This document shows, one piece after another, positions 18,050 through 27,282 of a stretch of DNA of 32,028 bases. The number at the start of each line of letters is the position of its first letter. The first letter of the stretch is position 1. This stretch comes from a bacterium (GTDB lineage: Bacteria > T1Sed10-126): the NCBI GenBank assembly GCA_003557545.1, contig PWOD01000172.1, forward strand, positions 1 to 32,028, given 5' to 3'. The position numbers and the translations under genes are program-made. The notes beneath the pieces are model-generated. The model was not told the origin of the DNA and made no database searches. It saw nothing but the letters and a program-made list of their open reading frames with translations.

Positions 18050-18838
18050 ATGAGTATACTTGAAAAAATTCTAGATCATAAACGTTATGAAATCAAACAG
18101 ACAAAGAAAAACTACCCCTTGAGCCGGCTGGAAGAGGATCTTAACCGCCGCTCATCTAATTTTGATTTTTATAGGGCTGTAATTGCTCCCGGAATAACGC
18201 TTATTGCGGAAATTAAATCGGCTTCTCCGTCAGCCGGTAAGATCTCCTCACTGTCACCCGAAGATATTGCCCGGACCTACCAGGCAGGTCCACCCCGGGC
18301 TATTTCCATATTAACCGACGAACGATTTTTTGGACAAAATCTGAACCTTTTAAAAAAACTTCGTAAGCTGCTTGATAAACCAATACTAAGAAAAGATTTC
18401 ATAATAGATGAGTACCAGATTTATGAAGCAGCCGCTGCGGGAGCAGATGCCATACTGCTGATAGCTCTGGCATTGTCAGCTTCACAATTAAAAGATTATA
18501 CTCAGCTTGCCAATGAGTTAAAACTTGATGTATTAGTCGAAGTACATGAGCCGGAAGAGCTGGAAAAATTAACCTTCAGTCCCAGAATAATTGGAATTAA
18601 TAATCGAAAACTGGAGGGAGATATGTCAACAGATCTTGCCCAGACCGAAAGATTATTACCCTGTCTGCCTAAAAAATCAGCAGTCATTAGTGAAAGTGGA
18701 ATTAAATCATCGGACGATGTAGATTACCTGAGAAATCTGGGAGGTATCGATGGAATACTTGTCGGTACCGGGTTACTACAAGATTCTACCAATTCCGACC
18801 AGCTCAGTAATAAATTAAACCGTTTAATCCAATCCTAA
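18050..18838 (+). CDS. trpC: Indole-3-glycerol phosphate synthase
   Basis: LIAEIKSASPSAGKIS, LRKDFIIDEYQIYEAAAAGADAILLIALALS, LVEVHEPEEL, IGINNRKLEGDMSTDL, ISESGIKSSDDV, GILVGTGLL. Confidence 0.94.
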   Translation: MSILEKILDHKRYEIKQTKKNYPLSRLEEDLNRRSSNFDFYRAVIAPGITLIAEIKSASPSAGKISSLSPEDIARTYQAGPPRAISILTDERFFGQNLNLLKKLRKLLDKPILRKDFIIDEYQIYEAAAAGADAILLIALALSASQLKDYTQLANELKLDVLVEVHEPEELEKLTFSPRIIGINNRKLEGDMSTDLAQTERLLPCLPKKSAVISESGIKSSDDVDYLRNLGGIDGILVGTGLLQDSTNSDQLSNKLNRLIQS

Positions 18839-18863
18839 TAAAATTAAACCGAGGTGCTGTTAG

Positions 18864-21059
18864 ATGGACCCCATTTTAGATCCGCTGAATAAAAACCAAA
18901 AGATTGCTGTAACACATGAATCCGGACCACTTCTGGTATTTGCCGGAGCAGGCAGTGGTAAAACCCGAACAATTACCCACAGAATAGCTTATTTAATAAG
19001 AGAAAAAAATATTCAACCTTATAGAATTCTCGGTGTAACATTCACTAATAAAGCAGCCGGTGAAATGAAGGAACGGGCGAATAAACTGGTGGGAGAATCA
19101 GGAATTCAACCAGAATTACGGACTTTTCATTCCTTTGGTGTGCGACTTTTAAGCGGCGAGATAGAACATCTGGATAGAGAAAAAAATTTCACCATATATG
19201 ACGATATTGATCAGCGGGTTATTCTTAAGGAAACGATTAAAGAGCTAATGATCGATCCTGACCGATACAATGTTCGAACTCTGGCGGGACAGATAAGCAG
19301 TGCCAAGGACAGCCTTTTGGATGCGACTCAGTACAGTCAGAAAAAATCATTTAAAAACAGTCAAAAGGACAATGAATTTGTTCAGATTTATAGCTTGTAT
19401 GAAAAAAAGTTGAAGGAAAATAACGCGTATGATTTTGGTGATCTACTGATGGTCCCCGTGAAACTACTGCAAGCTAACCAGGCGGTGAGAAAACGCTGGC
19501 AGGAACGCTATCAGCATATCATGGTCGATGAGTTTCAAGATACCAATCCGGCGCAATTCGAACTGGCTCGTCTGCTTTCTGAAAAACATAGAAATATTGT
19601 TGTGGTCGGTGATGATGATCAGAGTATTTATTCCTGGAGAGGAGCAGATATCTCCAACATTCTAAATTTTGAGGAATATTTTCCAGAGGCTAAAACAGTC
19701 CGTCTTGAACAAAATTATCGTTCGACACAGCCGATTCTTGATCTGGCTCATAAGGTTATAAGTAAAAATACAAGACGTCAGGAAAAACAGCTCTGGACCC
19801 AACAAAAAACCGGTAAACAACCGGAAGTTTATGGAGCGAGAAATGATTACGGAGAAGCCGAATTTGTTTTAAACACCATTCGCCTATTAGAAAAAATGCA
19901 AAATATTTCTCCAGGGGATTGTGCTGTATTCTTCAGGGTTAATGCTCAGAGCCGGGTTTTTGAAGAGGTTTTTACCCGAGAAAATATGCCCTACGTTCTG
20001 ATTAGCAGCGTTGGTTTTTATGAACGAAAAGAGATCAAAGATCTTCTTGCCTATCTTAAACTTCTGGCAAATCCAAGCGATAACAATGCTCTTAAACGGA
20101 TTATTAACCGACCAACCAGAGGGATTGGTCAAAAAACTGAAAGCTGCCTGTTTGAATATGCTGCAGAACAGGAGATAGGTGGGATAGAGGCTCTGGCTAA
20201 AATAGTTGATTCAGATTTGATCTCCAGTCGGGCTGCCGGAGCTCTCAATAATTTTTACAATTTATACCTGAAGTTGCGAGAAACGATCAACCAACCTCCG
20301 GTCGAGATAATTGAGACGGTTCTACAGCAGACAGGTTATATAGAAACTATAGTCGAAAAGGAAGATCGTTATACGGCCGAATCTCGAATGGAGAATATTG
20401 AAGAACTCAAACGGGTAGCGGCTGATTATGGTGAGGAAAGTGCCAACCCTAATCTAATCGATTTTGTCGAAGAAATTACTCTGCTGACAGATCTTGATAC
20501 TCAGGAAACCGAACAATCAGCGGTTAACTTTATGACACTTCATGCCGCCAAAGGACTTGAGTTTGACGTAGTTTTCATGGTTGGAATGGAAGAAGGTCTG
20601 CTGCCCCATAGAAACTCAGAATTTGACCCTGAAAGAAGGGAAGAAGAGAGACGTTTATGTTATGTTGGATTTACCCGTGCTCGGGAACGTCTTTATTGTT
20701 GTTGGAGTCGTAGCCGTCGGCTGTATGGAAATCATCAGCAAAATCTTCCATCACCCTTTCTTAAAGAAGCAGACCTGCTTGGTAATAACAAACCTATAAG
20801 TTCAACTCCAAAAAGGGAAAAAATTAGAAGTTCTAAAAAGCTACTGGGAGGCTTCAAAAGACGTTCAACCAGGCCAACAAAAAAACCACCTAAAATCGAG
20901 TTAAATGCCGGAGACCGTGTTAAACATCCAAAATTTGGACAGGGTACTGTGAAACGAGTTGATAGACAAAACAGTTCACCCATCGCACTTATTGAGTTCA
21001 AAAAGTTTGGTGAAAAACGGCTTGCTATTGCTTATGCTGAACTGGATAAAATTAACTGA
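18864..21059 (+). CDS. pcrA: ATP-dependent DNA helicase, UvrD/PcrA type
   Basis: LLVFAGAGSGKTRTITHRIAYL, VDEFQDTNPAQFEL, VVGDDDQSIYSWRGADISNIL, LHAAKGLEFDVVFMVGMEEGLLPH, C-terminal GDRVKHPKFGQGTVKRVD. Confidence 0.95.
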   Translation: MDPILDPLNKNQKIAVTHESGPLLVFAGAGSGKTRTITHRIAYLIREKNIQPYRILGVTFTNKAAGEMKERANKLVGESGIQPELRTFHSFGVRLLSGEIEHLDREKNFTIYDDIDQRVILKETIKELMIDPDRYNVRTLAGQISSAKDSLLDATQYSQKKSFKNSQKDNEFVQIYSLYEKKLKENNAYDFGDLLMVPVKLLQANQAVRKRWQERYQHIMVDEFQDTNPAQFELARLLSEKHRNIVVVGDDDQSIYSWRGADISNILNFEEYFPEAKTVRLEQNYRSTQPILDLAHKVISKNTRRQEKQLWTQQKTGKQPEVYGARNDYGEAEFVLNTIRLLEKMQNISPGDCAVFFRVNAQSRVFEEVFTRENMPYVLISSVGFYERKEIKDLLAYLKLLANPSDNNALKRIINRPTRGIGQKTESCLFEYAAEQEIGGIEALAKIVDSDLISSRAAGALNNFYNLYLKLRETINQPPVEIIETVLQQTGYIETIVEKEDRYTAESRMENIEELKRVAADYGEESANPNLIDFVEEITLLTDLDTQETEQSAVNFMTLHAAKGLEFDVVFMVGMEEGLLPHRNSEFDPERREEERRLCYVGFTRARERLYCCWSRSRRLYGNHQQNLPSPFLKEADLLGNNKPISSTPKREKIRSSKKLLGGFKRRSTRPTKKPPKIELNAGDRVKHPKFGQGTVKRVDRQNSSPIALIEFKKFGEKRLAIAYAELDKIN

Positions 21060-21101
21060 TAACTGAAATTTAAACTGCTGATGAATAGCGAAAATAATTA
21101 T

Positions 21102-21131
21102 TTTTCACTTATCGGTTTTAATTGTTATAAT
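21102..21131 (+). promoter_or_regulatory. Putative sigma-70-like promoter (-35 TTTTCA, 18-nt spacer, -10 TATAAT)
   Basis: TATAAT at 21126-21131 and TTTTCA at 21102-21107, upstream of the ORF at 21237; eyeballed only. Confidence 0.4.
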
Positions 21132-21236
21132 TTTAATACAGTTAGGGATGTGCCGGGCAGCATCCTCGGCTGAGTCACAAGTTCAAAATTATTTCGAGTA
21201 GATCGACCTGTTATCTCATCTCAGGGATGTGACTTT

Positions 21237-21548
21237 ATGAATAATAACAGCACTTTTTTAAATCGTTTTTTAGTCCTCATACTAATCCTGATTTTCACTG
21301 CACCGTTCCTCTCTCCGGTGGCCGCGAATGACTTTACTGTTAAACCGACCAGTGAGATACAGGTGACTGAAGCGGAGTTTGAAGAACTACAGAATCTGCT
21401 CGATCAGCTGCGAGATCTCCATCAAAAAATCATTGATCTACGGAACAGATTTGAAGCGTTGGAAACCCGGCTGTTGCAAATCCAACAGCGAATTGAAAAT
21501 ATCATTACCAAACTTGAAGAATTAGAAGAACAACAGATGCTGATTTAG
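21237..21548 (+). CDS. Small secreted coiled-coil protein
   Basis: N-terminal signal-peptide-like FLNRFLVLILILIFTAPFLSPVAAND, then heptad-rich EAEFEELQNLLDQLRDLHQKIIDLRNRFEALETRLLQIQQRIENIITKLEELEEQQ; SD-like AGGGATG upstream. Confidence 0.75.
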   Translation: MNNNSTFLNRFLVLILILIFTAPFLSPVAANDFTVKPTSEIQVTEAEFEELQNLLDQLRDLHQKIIDLRNRFEALETRLLQIQQRIENIITKLEELEEQQMLI

Positions 21549-21734
21549 ATCGATCTCACCAGGCTGAAATCTGTTTTTCGGCTTCAAAATAAAATATTAT
21601 TTTTACTCCTGTTACTCTATCTAATAGTTCTGTCTTTCTGATCTTTATAAAAATATTATCTAAAATGGTAATTCTTGACGAGCCTGAAACTATCATCTGG
21701 AAGCAGAATAATTCAGCCACAGGCGGTGTTTTTT

Positions 21735-22616
21735 TTGACATCCTCAATAGATTGTATACCCTGTGTTTTTTCTATAATTTTAAAGGTTTTAAAGGCTACC
21801 GATTTAGATGATCAGGCTAAAAATCAAATAATGAGGGATTCTTTCGAAGCCGGGAAAGAGCTGTTAGAAACTGGAAATGCTCCTTTGATGCTTGGCAAAG
21901 TCCTCGAAAAAGTAAGGGAGAGAACTGGTCAGGAGGATCCATTTTATGATTTTAAACGCCGTTCGACATCGATCGCCTTAACATTATTACCAAAATTTAG
22001 AGAGCAGGTAAAACAGGCAGAAAATCCACTATTATTAGCTTTGAAAATCTCAGTGGCAGCTAACGGCCTGGATTTAGTAGCAATTGAGGAGTCCCAGCTG
22101 GATCAGATTGCTGAAGAGCTTGCGGTCTGTGATGAAATTGAACTGCAGGGCGAAGCCGACCAGCTAAGCGCCGAACTTGACGACGCCAGAGAGATTTTTA
22201 TTATTGGTGATAATGCCGGCGAGGTTGTTTTTGATCTATTAATTTTAGAGCAACTGGAAGCTGAAAATATTTACTACGGCGTTAGAGGTTATCCGGTATT
22301 AAATGATGCCACCGAGGTTGAAGCCTTAGAAGCTGGAGTTTACCGCTGGGCTGAAATTATTTCAAATGATAGTTATGTACCGGGAACTGTATTGACCGAT
22401 GTGAGTGAGCAATTTCTGGAAAGGTTTAACTCGGCCGATCTAGTGTTGGCCAAGGGACAGGGAAATTATGAATCTTTACGTAATAGTCCCAGAGAGCTCT
22501 ACAACCTGTTTAAAATAAAATGTCAGCCGGTGGCTGACGAGTTAGGTTATAAATTAAATGATTATCTGCTCATGAAACAGCTTCCAAACAAAAATACTGT
22601 AACAGAGACTGTTTGA
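21735..22616 (+). CDS. DUF89 / ARMT1-like damage-control phosphatase family protein (likely TTG start at 21735, not 21675)
   Basis: IDCIPCVFSIILKVLK, KRRSTSIALTLLPKF, LALKISVAANGLDL, IFIIGDNAGEVVFDLLILEQL, YGVRGYPVLNDAT, DLVLAKGQGNYESL. AGGCGGTG SD-like sequence lies just upstream of the TTG at 21735. Confidence 0.85.
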   Translation: MTSSIDCIPCVFSIILKVLKATDLDDQAKNQIMRDSFEAGKELLETGNAPLMLGKVLEKVRERTGQEDPFYDFKRRSTSIALTLLPKFREQVKQAENPLLLALKISVAANGLDLVAIEESQLDQIAEELAVCDEIELQGEADQLSAELDDAREIFIIGDNAGEVVFDLLILEQLEAENIYYGVRGYPVLNDATEVEALEAGVYRWAEIISNDSYVPGTVLTDVSEQFLERFNSADLVLAKGQGNYESLRNSPRELYNLFKIKCQPVADELGYKLNDYLLMKQLPNKNTVTETV

Positions 22617-22632
22617 TTAGATCAATTTACTG

Positions 22633-23388
22633 GTGAAATCTATGGGTACTTATTCGATTAAAACAGCCGAATCTTTATATTTAAATTTTGCTGTTAAATC
22701 AGCTGAACTTCAGCGTCTTTTGCCCCACGGAGTTAAACTTGACGAGAGAAAGTTTCAGGGGAAAAACTGGGGCTTCTTTTCTCTGGTTTTTTATCGCTGT
22801 CGGGCTTTCACACTGGGGGGAACCGGGTGGCCAAGGATTAGTTTTCCGGGAGCGGTCTTACGGGTCTATATCAAGGATGGTGGTGGTACGCCGGCAAGTT
22901 TTATAATCCGAAAGTATCTACCGCCAATCAAAAGTTTTATGTTAAATTTATTGAGTGGAATTCCCACCAGGAAGATGCAGTTCGATTATCCACGAGCGGT
23001 TAATCCGGGAGGTAAATTCTGCTGGGCTATCGACGGTTCCGGGGAGGGTGTAATAACAGCACGTATTATGCAAAAACAGGCGATCGGGACCGGTTTGGTC
23101 GAATATTTTCATGATACTGACGATCTCCATGATTTTTTCTTAAGACGTCCCGTCGAATATTACGGTGTAACCTCAGAAACTGTCCATAAAATATCAATTA
23201 TCGGAACCTCCTACAGACATCCGTTGGAAACAGAGATAGAACGCTGGGAATTAGGTTTTACAGCTGTCGACCTGGAAAGACATAGTTTTCCCAGGGAAGC
23301 AATTAGCTGCTGCTTTTATTGCCCTAAATCTGAACTGGATGTAAAAGGGCCCGAAAAAATTCCGATCGGCCAGTTAATCCGGGGCTAA
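22633..23388 (+). CDS. DUF2071 / acetoacetate decarboxylase-like fold protein
   Basis: Single ORF following DUF89 on the same strand; LLPHGVKLDERKFQGKNWGFFSLVFYRCR...FPGAVLRVYIKDGGGTPASFIIRKYLPP; weak by-eye resemblance. Confidence 0.5.
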   Translation: MKSMGTYSIKTAESLYLNFAVKSAELQRLLPHGVKLDERKFQGKNWGFFSLVFYRCRAFTLGGTGWPRISFPGAVLRVYIKDGGGTPASFIIRKYLPPIKSFMLNLLSGIPTRKMQFDYPRAVNPGGKFCWAIDGSGEGVITARIMQKQAIGTGLVEYFHDTDDLHDFFLRRPVEYYGVTSETVHKISIIGTSYRHPLETEIERWELGFTAVDLERHSFPREAISCCFYCPKSELDVKGPEKIPIGQLIRG

Positions 23389-24794
23389 TTTCCCTTAATA
23401 ACCCCCACCGGTTGAAGACGTGCGACTTTATTTGTCAATCCAGGATCAGCCAGAACTCCAATCACCCGGTCGATCTCTTTGTAAGCTCCAGGAGCTTCAT
23501 CAAGTATATGGTTGATTCTGGCACCATGGATTGATATATTCTGCATCTGCTGTCGGAGAATATCCCGACTGAAAGTTTTTTTGGCAGCAGTTCTGGAAAG
23601 TTTACGCCCAGCCCCATGATTTACAGAATAATATAGTTCACGAAGTTTTTCAGAAGCAGTTAATATATATGAGCTGGTGCCCATGGTGCCGGGCACGAGG
23701 ATCGGATGACCGGTAGTTTGAAAACCATCTGGAGTTTCTGGATGCTGTCGGGGTAAAGCCCTTACAGCGCCTTTTCTGTGAATCAGATACCGCGTTTGAT
23801 TAATTGTTTCAAAACGAGCCAGGTTATGTGAAATATCATACAGCAGAGCCAGTTCTGAATCTTTAGTAAGATCAGCCCGTTCTCTAAATACCCTTCGAAT
23901 AAGTTCAGTCATCAGCTGCCTGTTAGCGTAGGCAAAGTTAGCCGCGGCCGCCATTGCCTTCAAATAATTTTTACCTGTGGTTGAATTTATTGGAGCTGCC
24001 GCAAGACCCCTTGAGGGCAGCTTGACCCCATGTGCAGAAGTTTTTGAATTCATTTCAGCCGAATAATCTTTGCAGATCTGATGACCAAATCCACGGCTTC
24101 CTGAATGGATCTGAATAACCAGCTGGTCTTTGTTCAGAGAAAAATTTTCGGCAATCTTACTATCAAAAATTTCTGCCACCCGGTCAAGTTCAATAAAATG
24201 ATTACCACCACCAAGTGTTCCCAGCTGATGCATACGTTCCCGGGCCCGGGAGGATAAACAGTCAACTGCTGCACCGGGATAACTTCCTTGATCCTGAATA
24301 TAGTTTAAATCCCCAGCTGATGTCAAACCGATATCAACCAGTTTTTTTACTCCATTAACCACAATATCATCAAGATGTTTTTCAAGTTTATTCTGCAGGG
24401 GGCTTGTAGTACCTATTCCAGTCGGTATGGCGGCAGCTATTGATCCCATTAGTTGATTAATTCTGTCCATGTCAAACTCTCTGTAGGTTAAACCGGTTTT
24501 GAGTAACCTGACTCCACAGTTTATATCCATTCCAACAGCACCCGCTGAAATCACACCACTATCTGCCGCCATAACCATAACCCCGCCAATCGGCAAACCA
24601 AACCCCTGGTGGATATCCGGCATCCCGATTACAGCCTCAACTCCTGGCATAGAAGCGGCATCTCTTAATTGAGAAAGAGAATCATCCTGTTTGATTGACT
24701 GCAGCTGATCTTCGCTAACAAATAACTTTACTTCTGTCTTCATTGACCCCTGCCGGGGCAGTACATAACAGTTTTCAGAAAGCCTGTTTAACAT
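23385..24794 (-). CDS. rtcB: RNA-splicing ligase RtcB (likely ATG start at 24794; ORF open to 24878)
   Basis: GMPDIHQGFGLPIGGVMVMA, AVGMDINCGVRLLKT, QLGTLGGGNHFIELDRV, IQIHSGSRGFGHQICKDY, ANRQLMTELIRRVF, DISHNLARFE, HRKGAVRALP, GTSSYIL, SVNHGAGR. Confidence 0.95.
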   Translation of the reverse strand: MLNRLSENCYVLPRQGSMKTEVKLFVSEDQLQSIKQDDSLSQLRDAASMPGVEAVIGMPDIHQGFGLPIGGVMVMAADSGVISAGAVGMDINCGVRLLKTGLTYREFDMDRINQLMGSIAAAIPTGIGTTSPLQNKLEKHLDDIVVNGVKKLVDIGLTSAGDLNYIQDQGSYPGAAVDCLSSRARERMHQLGTLGGGNHFIELDRVAEIFDSKIAENFSLNKDQLVIQIHSGSRGFGHQICKDYSAEMNSKTSAHGVKLPSRGLAAAPINSTTGKNYLKAMAAAANFAYANRQLMTELIRRVFRERADLTKDSELALLYDISHNLARFETINQTRYLIHRKGAVRALPRQHPETPDGFQTTGHPILVPGTMGTSSYILTASEKLRELYYSVNHGAGRKLSRTAAKKTFSRDILRQQMQNISIHGARINHILDEAPGAYKEIDRVIGVLADPGLTNKVARLQPVGVIKGN

Positions 24795-24981
24795 CGATAA
24801 CACCCTTAAAAATTTTTCAGTACCGGTTACAATTATATTATAATTGAACTTCGGGCAGATTAAAGTGATCAAGATCAACTATTGGCAGTGAATTTTCTGG
24901 CGATTAAAAAATCAACAGTAGCAGAGATTTTTATAGTAAGCAAAAATACACTCATAAATAAAATGAAGGACTGATTATCCA

Positions 24982-25794
24982 GTGAAATATTTTGGTGATA
25001 ATAATATTCCGGCTATAGGCCTCGGTACCTGGGAAAATGTTAAACAAAAACTTTGTAAAAATGCCGTTAAAACTGCAATTGAAATCGGGTACAGACATAT
25101 TGATACAGCCCAGTTTTACGACAATGAAGAGGCAGTTGGTAAAGGCATAAAAGCTTCAGGAGTTGCCCGTGAGAAGCTCTTTATCGCCAGCAAAATTTGG
25201 ATTAAAAACCTCGATCATCGTGGTGTTATAAAATCGACTAAAGAGAGCCTTAAACGTCTTGATGTCGATTATCTTGATTGTATCTATGTTCACTGGCCGG
25301 CGGGTAAATATTCGCCGGAAGAAACTCTCCCGGCGTTGGTACAACTGAAAGAGCAGGGGTTGATTAAAAATCTTGCCGTAAGTAATTTTACTGAAGAACT
25401 GATCGAGACCGCACTAGAAACAATTGATTCCCCAATCTGGGCCAACCAGATTGAATTGCATCCCTTATTACAACAGCCCAATATGCAGGATTATCTTAAA
25501 AATAAAGAGATTTATCTTGTTGCCTATTCGCCATTTCGGCACGGCACAATCCTGGATAATCCTGAATTGACTGCTCTTGCTAATAAATATGACTGTTCAG
25601 TACCTCGCTTAATTCTGGCCTGGTTGGTTCAACAGGAAAACATTATAACCATTCCAAAAGCCAGCTCGGCTGAGCATATCAAGGATAATTTCGCTGCACT
25701 GGAGATGAGTCTGGCGGAGGAAGATTGCCAGATAATCGAAACTTTTAATCGTGGAGATAGATTTGTTGATCCCCCCTTTGCGGCGTGGAAATAA
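24982..25794 (+). CDS. Aldo/keto reductase
   Basis: IPAIGLGTWENV, IGYRHIDTAQFYDNEEAVGKGI, KIWIKNLDHRGV, LDCIYVHWPAG, NLAVSNFTEELI, ANQIELHPLLQQPNMQDYL, VAYSPF, TIPKASSAEHIKDN. Confidence 0.93.
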   Translation: MKYFGDNNIPAIGLGTWENVKQKLCKNAVKTAIEIGYRHIDTAQFYDNEEAVGKGIKASGVAREKLFIASKIWIKNLDHRGVIKSTKESLKRLDVDYLDCIYVHWPAGKYSPEETLPALVQLKEQGLIKNLAVSNFTEELIETALETIDSPIWANQIELHPLLQQPNMQDYLKNKEIYLVAYSPFRHGTILDNPELTALANKYDCSVPRLILAWLVQQENIITIPKASSAEHIKDNFAALEMSLAEEDCQIIETFNRGDRFVDPPFAAWK

Positions 25795-25803
25795 GCTGAA
25801 TAT

Positions 25804-26331
25804 TTAGAAAATTATTGGGACCATCGAGGGAAGAATCACAGCATAAATCGATGACTTTTTCTCAACTCGATTAACCTGACGAATAAGATAGGATGTTAAA
25901 ATTATCGAATGAACTGTTGCCGGTAAATAAACCCAGAAGAACGATAGTGGTAAAATATACCAGATTCCAGTTGTAAGACTGGCAGCCGATAGACTGCAGG
26001 CAATTCCGGTTTCTCCAAATGAGGGCTGTTTAAGTCGATAGAAAAATAAAATAAAAAGAGCCCGAACCAACCAGACTAAAGTCAGTAGAAAACCCTGAAT
26101 AATCAGATAAAGAATATAATAAACAAAGACAGGGAAGGCTGCATCTTCGGCAAGTTCAAACAGGTAACCCAGAAGCAAACTATTTTCAGGCGAAATCATT
26201 ATTCTGATGATTATTGCAAAATAAGGGATGATCAAGCCCCATTTGAGCCAGAGAGTTATACGCCTCCATTCACGAACTGGATAGGAACGGAAAATTGAGC
26301 CAGGTTCAAATAAAATTTTAAAAGCCAGCAT
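25804..26331 (-). CDS. Multi-pass membrane protein, possibly Yip1-like
   Basis: Several hydrophobic segments; N-terminal LFEPGSIFRSYPVREWRRITLW and C-terminal WVYLPATVHSIILTSYLIRQVNRV suggest a Yip1-type fold. Confidence 0.5.
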   Translation of the reverse strand: MLAFKILFEPGSIFRSYPVREWRRITLWLKWGLIIPYFAIIIRIMISPENSLLLGYLFELAEDAAFPVFVYYILYLIIQGFLLTLVWLVRALFILFFYRLKQPSFGETGIACSLSAASLTTGIWYILPLSFFWVYLPATVHSIILTSYLIRQVNRVEKKSSIYAVILPSMVPIIF

Positions 26332-26383
26332 TTAATCCACACAACTCCATCAAGAATTTGGATCGAACAGATAATAACATTGA

Positions 26384-27241
26384 TTAGTATCTTCTATCAA
26401 CAATAACATGATAGGAGCGTAATTCCTTAACCCTCTGAGAGTTGCCCAGTCTTTGATAAAGATTAATCAATTGCTCCAGTAATAGGAGGATGACCTGTTT
26501 ATTAGACAATGAAAACAGATACTCATCAACAACTTTAAATCCGGTTTTTAATAAAAACTCTTCACAATCTTCCCGTGTCAACAGCTTGCCCGAATGATAG
26601 GGATCTAAAAAAATCACCTGCTCATCACCCTGATATTTTAAAACAGTATGGACCGGTAGACCAATTATCCCAAAATTTAAGTTTAATCGATCAGCCAGTA
26701 GTTTTACGAGGCTACAAAGCGCCAGAGCTGAGCCGGTTTTTCGTTCCAAAACCCAGTTGATATAGCTATGGTTGGGATTTTCCGATCGGGCAGAAGGGGG
26801 ACCGGAATAATCGAACTGATCGAACAAAACATCACTTACCAGTTTTACAACAGTATGATCATCAAGCGCTTTCCAACGTGCCAGCTCAGCTGCTATAAGC
26901 TGGGCAAGTTCAGCCAGCTGATTTTCTACTGTTTCAGCTGAAAGATCAGGAAAACCGATCCGAGCTACGGTCAACAAACTTTTTTGAAGATCCAGAGGTT
27001 CTCCGCCCGATTTATCGGCGAGATTTCTGAAGGCTCCGTGCAGGGAAGCTGGTTCCAATAGCTCCAATAGCTCAGAAAGCCGTTCTTTTACTGGAGGAGG
27101 TTGATTGTTCAACTCAGACTTTAACAGGGGCAGCGCCTCAGGACCAATCTCCAGGAGATGCTTGCCAACCTTATTAACAATCTGCTGATCATCATCACCA
27201 AGTAAGTTTAATAGAGCCTCAACAGTTGAAAAATTTTTCAC
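26384..27241 (-). CDS. SirB1-family transglutaminase-like protein with N-terminal HEAT-like region
   Basis: NHSYINWVLERKTGSALALCSLVKLLADRLNLNFGIIGLPVHTVLKYQGDEQVIFLDPYHSGKLLTREDCEEFL; HEAT-like DDDQQIVNKVGKHLLEIGPEALPLLKSEL. Confidence 0.8.
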   Translation of the reverse strand: MKNFSTVEALLNLLGDDDQQIVNKVGKHLLEIGPEALPLLKSELNNQPPPVKERLSELLELLEPASLHGAFRNLADKSGGEPLDLQKSLLTVARIGFPDLSAETVENQLAELAQLIAAELARWKALDDHTVVKLVSDVLFDQFDYSGPPSARSENPNHSYINWVLERKTGSALALCSLVKLLADRLNLNFGIIGLPVHTVLKYQGDEQVIFLDPYHSGKLLTREDCEEFLLKTGFKVVDEYLFSLSNKQVILLLLEQLINLYQRLGNSQRVKELRSYHVIVDRRY

Positions 27242-27282
27242 TGTTAATCCCCTTATATAAAGTTTCGCTGATTAATTAAGAT

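Noticed and set aside
21138-21236. Known riboswitch class (e.g. c-di-GMP) in the leader of the coiled-coil gene
   Set aside because: I do not recognise a conserved core of any known class; kept only as an unclassified structured leader.
22688-22906. 72-aa plus-strand ORF
   Set aside because: Alternative frame within the DUF2071-like CDS with no independent support.
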